Of a stretch of 6,171 nt of DNA, positions 1-5,178 are shown one piece after another; the first letter of the stretch is position 1, and every line of letters starts with the position of its first letter. Source of the DNA: Dictyoglomaceae bacterium. GTDB lineage: Bacteria; Dictyoglomota; Dictyoglomia; Dictyoglomales; Dictyoglomaceae. The position numbers and the translations under genes are program-made. The notes below the pieces were generated by a model. That model saw nothing but the letters and a program-made list of their open reading frames with translations, ran no database searches and had not been told where the DNA came from. The DNA lies in assembly GCA_028276205.1 (NCBI GenBank), contig JAPYWU010000089.1:1-6171 (forward strand). Reading direction: 5' to 3'.

Positions 1-157
1 GCAAGGATATATGCAATATCTCTTTTCATATTATTCAACATAAGAATTCTTTTAATTTGGCTTTTTAAAACTCCCTTTCTAAAAGTGTTTTCTTTTCTTA
101 CATAGGAATTTTTAGAACATTCTCATTATTGGGTTTATTGAATAAAAAAGATGTTTA
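1..157. other. Left-edge stretch with no supported gene
   Basis: No ORF with a start codon and ribosome binding site is visible here. On the minus strand one frame stays open from the stop at 125-123 to the window edge (about 40 codons) and includes in-frame ATG codons, but neither has an SD at a normal distance. It could be the start of a leftward gene, a remnant, or chance. The end next to the rubrerythrin gene holds the T-rich tail of that gene's terminator. Confidence 0.4.
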
Positions 158-192
158 TTAAAAAAATAAAAGGGGGGAGAAAATCTCCCCCT
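158..192 (-). terminator. Intrinsic terminator of the rubrerythrin gene
   Basis: Bases 173-180 (GGGGGAGA) pair perfectly with 184-191 (TCTCCCCC) around a three-base loop, and 172/192 can add a G-T pair. Read on the minus strand, the stem is followed by TTTTATTTTTTT (171-160). It lies about 11 bases beyond the rubrerythrin stop codon. A GC stem followed by a U-run is the standard rho-independent design. The T-run lies only on the leftward side, so it serves the minus strand. Confidence 0.9.
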
Positions 193-202
193 CCATCAAT
201 TT

Positions 203-715
203 TTACACAGAAAACTCTTTATATGAGCTTTTAGGAGCCCCACAAACAGGACATTTCTCTGGTGGTTCACCTTCTACAGTATGTCCACAAACTGGGCATA
301 TATAAATTTTTTCTGCTGTATAATCTTCATTCTTCTCCACTAATTCCTTTGCCTTTTTATACATTTCAGCATGTATCTTTTCGGCCTCCCAGGCAAATCT
401 GGTGCTTCTTTCTGCTCCCTTTTCATTCTGGAATAAAGCGGTATTGTTATATACTGGGTACATTTCTTCTATTTCAAAAGTTTCTCCTTCTATACATTGC
501 ATAACATTTTCTGTCATCTGTCCACTTATAAGCCCAAGTTCCCTGTAATGATTTCTTGCATGGATATACTCTGCATATGCTATAGCTTTAAAAAGATTTG
601 CAAGCTTAACCAACACCTTCTTTTCAGCCTCTTCAGCAAAAATCATATACTTCATATGAGCCATACTTTCGCCTGCAAAAGCCTCATGAAGAAACTTTTC
701 AGTCATCTTTCTCAT
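203..715 (-). CDS. rbr: Rubrerythrin (diiron peroxidase with C-terminal rubredoxin domain)
   Basis: Rubrerythrins are cytoplasmic peroxidases that reduce hydrogen peroxide to water in anaerobes, drawing electrons through a rubredoxin-type iron site. This 170-residue protein has both parts. Residues 5-125 form the ferritin-like four-helix domain, with iron ligands visible as E16 (GESMAH), E49 and H52 (AEYIH), E83 in the EIEEMYP segment, and E112 with H115 (EAEKIH). Residues 138-170 form the rubredoxin domain with CPVC (C140, C143) and CPVC (C155, C158). The length is slightly below the 180-195 typical of the family, with nothing essential missing. The first ATG is chosen because AAGGGGGT lies 8 bases upstream; the second ATG (residue 4) is too far from it. 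The gene stands alone, with its own promoter and terminator. The natural reductant (rubredoxin or NADH-linked) cannot be told from this window. Confidence 0.95.
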   Translation of the reverse strand: MRKMTEKFLHEAFAGESMAHMKYMIFAEEAEKKVLVKLANLFKAIAYAEYIHARNHYRELGLISGQMTENVMQCIEGETFEIEEMYPVYNNTALFQNEKGAERSTRFAWEAEKIHAEMYKKAKELVEKNEDYTAEKIYICPVCGHTVEGEPPEKCPVCGAPKSSYKEFSV

Positions 716-745
716 ATTTTACTACCCCCTTTACAAGTTTCTTTA

Positions 746-759
746 TTTATAATTATAAA
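746..759. promoter_or_regulatory. Perfect 14-bp palindrome over the rubrerythrin -10 box (possible PerR-type operator)
   Basis: TTTATAATTATAAA reads the same on both strands and covers the whole -10 hexamer of the leftward promoter. It resembles half of the known PerR box (TTATAATNATTATAA), and PerR controls rubrerythrin-type genes in clostridia. The match covers one half-site and only part of the other, and AT-rich palindromes arise easily by chance, so the regulator is a guess. Confidence 0.3.
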
Positions 760-780
760 AATTTTTTATCTAATATTCAA
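752..780 (-). promoter_or_regulatory. Promoter of the rubrerythrin gene
   Basis: On the minus strand, TTGAAT (780-775) and TATAAT (757-752) are separated by exactly 17 bases. The -10 box is a perfect sigma-A match and the -35 box matches TTGACA at four of six positions. Transcription should begin near 745, giving a leader of about 30 bases that contains the SD at about 731-724. Confidence 0.75.
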
Positions 781-947
781 AACTTAACTTATTTATCTTT
801 TTCTTACCTAATCACAAAAGCTATTTATGTATAAACACTTATTTTTTTGTCTTCCCTTATCCACTTCTCCTACAGTATACCAACCAGTATCTTAGAAAAG
901 AAGTACTCTATCTTTAAATCCTTCTTTTACAACCTTTTCTAACAACT

Positions 948-1068
948 AAACCTGGTATTTATTAAGTCTTGCAACAATTGAATCGTATTCAATCTAAACT
1001 ATCAGTATGTATTACTATATAAGTAGACAGATTCAAACTACATAATAATCCTATAAAACCCGGTATTT
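948..1068. repeat. Imperfect direct repeat, 13 bases, 108 bases apart
   Basis: AAACCTGGTATTT (948-960) and AAACCCGGTATTT (1056-1068) differ at one position, on the same strand. They bracket 95 bases holding the inverted repeat at 977-993. They could be paired protein-binding sites or scars flanking a lost insertion, but no terminal inverted repeats are visible between them. Confidence 0.35.
977..993. repeat. Inverted repeat ATTGAAT-CGT-ATTCAAT
   Basis: Two perfect 7-base arms surround a three-base centre. The size and symmetry fit an operator for a dimeric repressor. It is about 190 bases from the rudS start and about 260 from the rubrerythrin start, too far to overlap the promoters I can see. 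No U-run follows, so it is not a terminator. Confidence 0.35.
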
Positions 1069-1144
1069 GTGATTATATTTAAACAAGAAAGATGAGAAAG
1101 AATTTTAGTATTTTTCATCCCTCCTTACATATTAAATTTAGTTC

Positions 1145-1173
1145 TTTATTTCAAAAAATTTAAAAGATATAAT
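1145..1173 (+). promoter_or_regulatory. Candidate promoter of rudS, placed for a leaderless transcript
   Basis: TATAAT at 1168-1173 is a perfect -10 box only six bases before the ATG at 1180. Initiation about seven bases past the -10 box would fall on the A of the start codon. The matching -35 position (1145-1150, TTTATT, 17-base spacing) is weak. A promoter further upstream is also possible in this AT-rich DNA. Confidence 0.4.
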
Positions 1174-1179
1174 TTAAAC

Positions 1180-2127
1180 ATGAGGAAGTTTATTAAACCA
1201 AAAATAGTTTTAAGTTCTTGTCTAAATTTAGAACCTGTAAGGTATAATGGAGAAACCATTAAAGATCCTTTTGTCATAAAGCTTAAAGAATATTGTGAAG
1301 TAATTTCTGTATGTCCTGAAATATCCATTGGCCTTGGAGTTCCAAGAGACAAGATCATAGTTTATAAAGAAAAGGATAATTTTGGAATCTATCAACCCAG
1401 CAAAGATTTAGATTTAACTCAAGATATGTTAAGTTTTACTTATAAATTTTTATCAAATCTTCCACAAGTTGATGGCTTTTTATTAAAAAGTAAATCACCT
1501 TCATGTGGGGTTTCCAATACCCTTATATATGCAGATAAATATGGTAAGGAATTTTACTTCAAAGGAAAAGGACTATTTGCTCAAATAATATTGGAAAAAT
1601 TTCCCAATCTACCTTTAGAAGATGAAGGAAGATTAAGAAATAAAGAAATAAGAGAAAGATATTTAATAAGAATTTTTAGCTTATCAGAATTGAGAACTCT
1701 TGAAAATCAACTATCAAATATATCCCAACTTATAGAGTTCCACCAAAGATACAAATTTCTATTAATGGCCTTTTCCCAAAAACATTTAAAAATTATGGGA
1801 AACTTAATAGGAAATTTTAATAAAGAAAAATCATTGGAGGATATTAAAAAATTGTACTCTAATCTATTTAAAGATGCTTTATCATCAGCATTAAAGAGGG
1901 GAAATCAAACCAATGTTTTACTCCATATTTTTGGCTATTTCTCTAAAAAATTAAAAGAAGGAGAAAAATCTCATTTTCTCTCTTTAATTGAAAAATACAG
2001 GATGGGGAAAATAGAAATAAAGATACTTCGTGAAATAATCAAATCCTGGGCTTATAGATTTGAAGACCAATATATTATGAATCAAGTTTACTTAGAACCT
2101 TATCCTGAAGATCTTGATGAATCTTAA
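1180..2127 (+). CDS. rudS: TudS-DUF1722 fusion protein (RudS type, predicted tRNA 4-thiouridine desulfidase)
   Basis: Residues 5-150 are a TudS/DUF523 desulfidase domain; residues 180-310 are DUF1722 (YbgA). The TudS part shows the family motifs SSCL (C14), RYNG (21-24), CPE (C45), GLGVPR (51-56) and KSPSCG (C109). C14, C45 and C109 are the three expected ligands of a [4Fe-4S] cluster that removes sulfur without net redox change. DUF1722 shows FHQRYKFLLMAFS, VLLHIFGYF and the ending YLEPYP. Fusions of this layout (RudS) are reported to turn tRNA 4-thiouridine back into uridine, with DUF1722 gripping the tRNA; applying that here is inference from domain layout. The start agrees with the family N-terminus, yet the 20 bases before it hold no SD. 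The dehydrogenase gene follows 23 bases after the stop, so the two are probably co-transcribed. E. coli YbgA is an unfused relative of the second domain. Confidence 0.85.
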   Translation: MRKFIKPKIVLSSCLNLEPVRYNGETIKDPFVIKLKEYCEVISVCPEISIGLGVPRDKIIVYKEKDNFGIYQPSKDLDLTQDMLSFTYKFLSNLPQVDGFLLKSKSPSCGVSNTLIYADKYGKEFYFKGKGLFAQIILEKFPNLPLEDEGRLRNKEIRERYLIRIFSLSELRTLENQLSNISQLIEFHQRYKFLLMAFSQKHLKIMGNLIGNFNKEKSLEDIKKLYSNLFKDALSSALKRGNQTNVLLHIFGYFSKKLKEGEKSHFLSLIEKYRMGKIEIKILREIIKSWAYRFEDQYIMNQVYLEPYPEDLDES

Positions 2128-2150
2128 TAAATATTAAGGGGGTTAGTATT

Positions 2151-3170
2151 ATGAAAAATCTGGGTTGGCTTCTTAAAGAAATAAAAAAATTAGAACTCAT
2201 TGAAACACCTTATCCATCAATAAAGGATGATGAGGTATTATTAGAAGTAATCTATGCAGGAATTTGTGGATCTGATCTTCATGCTTATCTGGGGGAACAT
2301 CCTTTTGTAAAACCAGGCATTGTGTTAGGGCATGAGTTTGTTGGTAAAGTAATAGATAAGGGAGAAAAAGTTGAAAATGTGAATTTAGGAGATTATGTTG
2401 TAATTGAACCAAGTCTAACATGTGGAAAATGCTATAATTGTAAAAATGGAAGATATAATATTTGTAAAAATTTGGATGTAATTGGTTGTACAAAAACTAA
2501 CGGTGGATTTCAAAAATACATATCAATTCCATCTCATAAGATATATTCAATAAATGATATCCCTCTAAAAAGGGCTATTCTAACAGAACCTTTAGCGGTA
2601 GCTGTTCATGGGGTTAGAAGATCAAGTTTCAAGCCGGGAGATGAAGTATTAGTTATAGGTAGCGGTCCTATAGGTCTTCTCACTACCATATTTCTATATC
2701 TATCCTCAGCTAAAAAAATAGTTGTTGTAGATCCTATTGAAAATAGATTAAAACTTGCAAAAGATTTATGTCCCAATATTGTACCTATAAAACCTGATGA
2801 GTTAACGAGCTCCCTTTTTACTCAAGAAGGTCCTGACGTGACCTTTGAATGTGTAGGTATAGATCAAACAATTAATATGGCTATTGAAAATGCAAGAAAA
2901 GGAACAGATATAATCCTTGTTGGTGTTCCTAAGGAGATCTCTATAGCTAAGCTTATTTATATCCAAGATAGAGAACTAAATTTAAAAGGCTCTCTTATGT
3001 ATACAAAAGACGATTACCTAATTGCTATAGACCTTCTTAGGAAAAATCAAGTAGATTACGAAAGATTAATTTCTCATATCTATCCATTTGAGGAAGTAAA
3101 TAAAGCTTTTGAGGATATCATTAATCAGAAAGAGAAATATCTAAAGGTAATAATTGAGATAGCAAAATAA
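2151..3170 (+). CDS. Zinc-dependent medium-chain alcohol/polyol dehydrogenase
   Basis: This 339-residue cytoplasmic enzyme belongs to the zinc medium-chain dehydrogenase family, which oxidises alcohols or polyols, or reduces the ketones, with NAD(P). The catalytic zinc ligands are visible as C39 (GICGSDLH), H61-E62 (LGHEF) and E146 (TEPLAVAVH). The structural zinc site has C91, C94, C97 and C105. The Rossmann fold begins at GSGPIG (170-175), and D194 in VVVDP, at the end of the second strand, favours NAD over NADP. Length and order match sorbitol/L-iditol, threonine and related dehydrogenases; the substrate cannot be chosen from the sequence. The SD AAGGGGGT (2136-2143) is seven bases before the ATG. 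It follows rudS by 23 bases, apparently in one transcript, and no GC-rich terminator follows its stop. The link to RudS is unexplained. Confidence 0.9.
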   Translation: MKNLGWLLKEIKKLELIETPYPSIKDDEVLLEVIYAGICGSDLHAYLGEHPFVKPGIVLGHEFVGKVIDKGEKVENVNLGDYVVIEPSLTCGKCYNCKNGRYNICKNLDVIGCTKTNGGFQKYISIPSHKIYSINDIPLKRAILTEPLAVAVHGVRRSSFKPGDEVLVIGSGPIGLLTTIFLYLSSAKKIVVVDPIENRLKLAKDLCPNIVPIKPDELTSSLFTQEGPDVTFECVGIDQTINMAIENARKGTDIILVGVPKEISIAKLIYIQDRELNLKGSLMYTKDDYLIAIDLLRKNQVDYERLISHIYPFEEVNKAFEDIINQKEKYLKVIIEIAK

Positions 3171-3196
3171 AAATAAATATTATTAAAAAAAATAAT

Positions 3197-3210
3197 TGTA
3201 AATATTTTAC
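3197..3210. promoter_or_regulatory. Upstream operator-like palindrome of the mannanase gene
   Basis: GTAAA-TAT-TTTAC (3198-3210) is a perfect 5-3-5 inverted repeat. The stretch from 3197 matches the palindrome at 3267 for ten bases (TGTAAATATT) before one extra T shifts it. The centres are about 69 bases apart. A pair of similar sites, one on the promoter and one upstream, is how looping repressors often work. AT-rich composition lowers the weight of each site alone. Confidence 0.35.
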
Positions 3211-3266
3211 TACTGAAGAAATCCATTATTTCCATATTCTTCTTTGATATTTGTTACATAAATTTT

Positions 3267-3280
3267 TGTAAATATTTACA
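3267..3280. promoter_or_regulatory. Operator-like 14-bp palindrome on the mannanase -35 box
   Basis: TGTAAATATTTACA is a perfect palindrome, and its last six bases (TTTACA) are the -35 hexamer of the mannanase promoter. A protein bound here would block RNA polymerase, so repression is the natural reading. Inducible polysaccharide genes are often controlled this way by LacI-, GntR- or ROK-family repressors; which one acts here cannot be told. Confidence 0.45.
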
Positions 3281-3303
3281 TATTTTATACTATCTGATAT
3301 ACT
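3275..3303 (+). promoter_or_regulatory. Promoter of the mannanase gene
   Basis: TTTACA (3275-3280) and TATACT (3298-3303) each match sigma-A consensus at five of six positions, with an ideal 17-base spacer. TG at 3295-3296 adds an extended -10 element. A second TATACT at 3286-3291 lacks a good -35 partner. Transcription should start near 3310, leaving about 30 bases of leader with the SD AAGGGGGT at 3323-3330. Confidence 0.7.
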
Positions 3304-3340
3304 TTTTAGAAAAAGCTTAAACAAGGGGGTATATAAATAT

Positions 3341-4762
3341 ATGAAAAAACCAAAAATCATAAGTACCCTACTTTTATTTTTAATCATTGTAAGTCTTATT
3401 TCTGGGTGTACTAAAACAACGGATATTTCTAATAACACATTACCTGGAGATAACCCTATAATAGTAACAAAAGAAGACATAGATAAGGCACCTAGTACAT
3501 CTGGCATAAAGGGGGTTAATAATCCTCATATTTGGTATGACTCACAAGCATATAACGCCCTTGATACAATAAAAAGTTATGGTTTTAATACAGTTAGAAT
3601 TGTATGGCAAACAAATGGATCAGCCTCAAGATTGAAACAAATAATTGATAGATGTAAAACCTTAGGTCTTAAACCCATCCCAGAATTACATGACGTTACA
3701 GGTAGTACCTCTGCCAGTGACTTAGATAGAATGGTATCCTGGTGGATAAATAATAAATCATATATCACTAGTGATGTATGGATTAATATTGCAAATGAAT
3801 GGGGACCAAGAAACAGTACTGTTTGGAGAGATGCTTATAAAAATGCTATAAGTAGAATGAGAAATGCTGGAATAAATAACGTATTAGTGATTGACTCAGG
3901 TGGATGGGGACAAGACGACCAGGATATTTTAAACTATGCCTTAGAGGTGTTAAATTCTGATCCTTTAAAGAATGTTGTTTTTAGTATACACATGTATGGA
4001 GAATGGAATGATAATAGTAAAATATATAATTTTTTAACCACATGTAAGAACCGTGGTATTCCAATCATTGTGGGTGAATTTGGATATAACTATAATAATG
4101 GAAATAATAATCTTGGATGTAAAGTCGATGCTTTATACCTAATGCAAACCTGCAGAAATCTTGGAATAGGCTTTATTGCATGGTCATGGACAGGCAATAA
4201 TAGTGAAAATGCATGGCTTGATATGACTTCTCCTTCAGATTGGAAGACTCTGACTTATTGGGGTAAAATGGTAGTGTATGAAAAAGATCCAAATGCTGGA
4301 ACCTTATCAGTATTATATAATTTTGAAGGTAGTACTCAAAATTGGACAGGTGCAAATGTAGCAGGTGGTCCATGGTCTGTAAACGAATGGGCATACAATG
4401 GTAGTTATTCATTAAAAGCTGATGTAGATTTAGGTACAGGTAAACAATTTTATCTTTGTATAACCACAAATCATAATTTTTCTGGAAAATCAAAATTAAA
4501 AGCAGTAGTAAGACATGCAACTTGGGGCAATCAAGGAACAGGTATGCAAGCCAAATTATATATAAAAGTAGGAAGTAATTGGACATGGTATGATGGAGGT
4601 ACTGTTAATATTAACTCATCCACATCAGGTACTACTTTAACTTTAGATTTATCAGGAATCTCAGGACTAAGTGATGTAAGAGAATTAGGAGTACAATTTT
4701 TATCTGGGAGTGGATCATCAGGAAGATCTGCTATTTATGTTGACTACGTAACTATTGAATAA
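3341..4762 (+). CDS. Lipoprotein endo-beta-1,4-mannanase (GH5 family, GH5_8-like) with C-terminal CBM16-like domain
   Basis: Predicted to cut beta-1,4-mannan chains at the cell surface. Residues 1-22 are a lipoprotein signal peptide ending ISGC, so C23 should be lipid-anchored on the outer face of the membrane. A short linker (24-52) leads to the GH5 barrel (about 54-313). Its landmarks are GVN (58-60), R86 in NTVRIVW, ELHD (115-118), the acid/base E153 (IANEWG), SIHMYG (215-220), the nucleophile E246 (VGEFG) and WSWTGN (281-286). This pattern resembles bacterial GH5_8 mannanases. Residues 321-473 resemble CBM16 (LYNFEGSTQNWTG, GPWSVNEW, VRHATWGN), as found in clostridial multidomain mannanases, where it binds manno- and cello-oligosaccharides. 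The SD AAGGGGGT is ten bases before the ATG. No sugar transporter or regulator gene adjoins it, and no terminator separates it from the thi leader. Cellulase activity is the main alternative. Confidence 0.88.
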   Translation: MKKPKIISTLLLFLIIVSLISGCTKTTDISNNTLPGDNPIIVTKEDIDKAPSTSGIKGVNNPHIWYDSQAYNALDTIKSYGFNTVRIVWQTNGSASRLKQIIDRCKTLGLKPIPELHDVTGSTSASDLDRMVSWWINNKSYITSDVWINIANEWGPRNSTVWRDAYKNAISRMRNAGINNVLVIDSGGWGQDDQDILNYALEVLNSDPLKNVVFSIHMYGEWNDNSKIYNFLTTCKNRGIPIIVGEFGYNYNNGNNNLGCKVDALYLMQTCRNLGIGFIAWSWTGNNSENAWLDMTSPSDWKTLTYWGKMVVYEKDPNAGTLSVLYNFEGSTQNWTGANVAGGPWSVNEWAYNGSYSLKADVDLGTGKQFYLCITTNHNFSGKSKLKAVVRHATWGNQGTGMQAKLYIKVGSNWTWYDGGTVNINSSTSGTTLTLDLSGISGLSDVRELGVQFLSGSGSSGRSAIYVDYVTIE

Positions 4763-4777
4763 AATAACTATCTTTTG

Positions 4778-4786
4778 TGGTATAAT
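4778..4786 (+). promoter_or_regulatory. Extended -10 promoter of the thi operon
   Basis: TGGTATAAT (4778-4786) is a perfect extended -10 element starting 16 bases after the mannanase stop codon. No good -35 box sits 16-18 bases upstream; TTGAAT at 4755-4760 is 20 bases away and overlaps the end of the mannanase gene. Extended -10 promoters often manage without a -35 box. Transcription should start near 4793, just ahead of the riboswitch. Confidence 0.7.
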
Positions 4787-4804
4787 TATTAAAAATTGAA
4801 TATA

Positions 4805-4907
4805 GGGATTCCAGGGGAGCTGAGGGGAAAAGCTCGGCTGAGAGGAGGTCTATAATCCCGACCTCGACCCTTAGAACCTGACCCGGGTAATACCGGCGGA
4901 GGGAGCG
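4805..4907 (+). ncRNA. TPP (thiamine pyrophosphate) riboswitch aptamer
   Basis: The conserved THI-box landmarks are all present: AGGGGAGC (4813-4820), CTGAGA (4838-4843), GACCCTT (4866-4872), GAACCTGA (4874-4881) and GGGTAATACCGGCGGAGGGA (4885-4904). Stems that can be drawn: a weak P1 TTCC/GGGA (4809-4812 with 4901-4904); P2 AGGG/CCCT (4813-4816 with 4868-4871); P3 AGCTGAG/CTCGGCT (4818-4824 with 4833-4839); an extra stem GAGGTC/GACCTC (4845-4850 with 4860-4865); and P5 CCGG/CCGG (4883-4886 with 4893-4896). It lies before thiS-thiG-thiH and should turn them down when TPP binds. It is about 60% GC in a 30% GC region. Confidence 0.97.
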
Positions 4908-4925
4908 AAAAGTTTTTTCGATTAT

Positions 4926-4970
4926 AAAGGACCGCTTGGTAATATCCGGGCGGTCCTTTAAGTTTTATAT
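4926..4970 (+). terminator. Riboswitch-controlled terminator hairpin before thiS
   Basis: AAAGGACCGC (4926-4935) pairs perfectly with GCGGTCCTTT (4950-4959). Four inner pairs (TTGG 4936-4939 with CCGG 4946-4949, including two G-T) extend the stem to 14 pairs with a six-base loop. TTT, AAG and TTTTATAT follow, a broken but usable U-tract. The thiS SD starts at 4971, so the hairpin ends just before it and could also hinder translation. It is the likely expression platform of the TPP riboswitch. A nearby weak hairpin (CGAAAA 4906-4911 with TTTTCG 4915-4920) also exists. Confidence 0.8.
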
Positions 4971-4985
4971 GGAGGTGAAAATAAC

Positions 4986-5174
4986 ATGTTAGTAAATGAT
5001 ATGGAAGTAAAATACAATGGAAATATTAAAGAACTTCTTTTAAAACTTGAATACCCTTTAGAAAAAATCGCTGTCCTTGTTAATGGAGAACTTATTAAAA
5101 AAGAAGATTGGGAAAAATATTATCTTAAAGATGAAGATTATGTGGAAATAGTATCCTTAGTAGGAGGAGGATAA
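4986..5174 (+). CDS. thiS: Sulfur carrier protein ThiS
   Basis: A 62-residue ubiquitin-like protein of the normal ThiS size (about 65). It carries sulfur for the thiazole ring of thiamine as a thiocarboxylate on its last glycine, after adenylation by ThiF. The fold signature is visible: a short beta hairpin at the N-terminus, VKELL-like helix (IKELLLKLEYP, 15-25), AVLVNGELI (29-37), and the tail DYVEIVSLVGGG ending at the terminal Gly-Gly needed for activation. The start is fixed by a strong SD, GGAGGTG (4971-4977), eight bases upstream. thiG follows four bases after the stop, so the two are co-translated. No thiF is seen in the window; it may lie downstream. Confidence 0.95.
   Translation: MLVNDMEVKYNGNIKELLLKLEYPLEKIAVLVNGELIKKEDWEKYYLKDEDYVEIVSLVGGG
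5162..5170 (+). promoter_or_regulatory. thiG ribosome binding site inside the ThiS Gly-Gly codons
   Basis: AGGAGGAGG, made of the last codons of ThiS (GTA GGA GGA GGA), is a strong SD eight bases before the thiG ATG at 5179. The same bases encode the catalytic tail of ThiS and start translation of its partner ThiG. No other SD is available in the four-base gap. Confidence 0.85.
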
Positions 5175-5178
5175 TAAT

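Larger units (their letters stand above)
781..1144. other. Long intergenic region with no supported gene
   Basis: The full gap between the divergent genes is 464 bases, unusually long next to the tight spacing elsewhere. I find no convincing coding sequence. It contains a 7-3-7 inverted repeat at 977-993 and two copies of AAACCYGGTATTT (948-960 and 1056-1068). A 26-codon minus-strand ORF starts at 1118, but its SD touches the start codon. No tRNA, CRISPR repeat or transposase remnant was recognised. It may hold regulatory sites, a small RNA, or decayed sequence. Confidence 0.5.

Noticed and set aside
1..122. Minus-strand open frame at the left edge
   Set aside because: About 40 open codons with internal ATGs but no SD at a usable distance. 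It is too short and unsupported to call a gene.
961..1055. Possible decayed CRISPR repeat or miniature transposon
   Set aside because: No repeat occurs at regular spacing, no terminal inverted repeats flank the segment, and no cas or transposase remnant is near.
1038..1118. Minus-strand 26-codon ORF preceded by AAGGAGGG
   Set aside because: The SD touches the start codon, which leaves too little spacing. The peptide has no recognisable feature and ends at an early stop.
1092..1163. Plus-strand 23-codon ORF starting at 1092
   Set aside because: It has no real SD, low-complexity AT-driven composition and no family resemblance.
3171..3200. Terminator after the dehydrogenase gene
   Set aside because: Only A/T-rich sequence is present, with no stable stem followed by a U-run.
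4173..4586. 137-codon minus-strand open frame inside the mannanase gene
   Set aside because: It is antisense to a gene with clear catalytic motifs. Its leucine- and tyrosine-rich product is typical of a shadow frame, and it has no SD.
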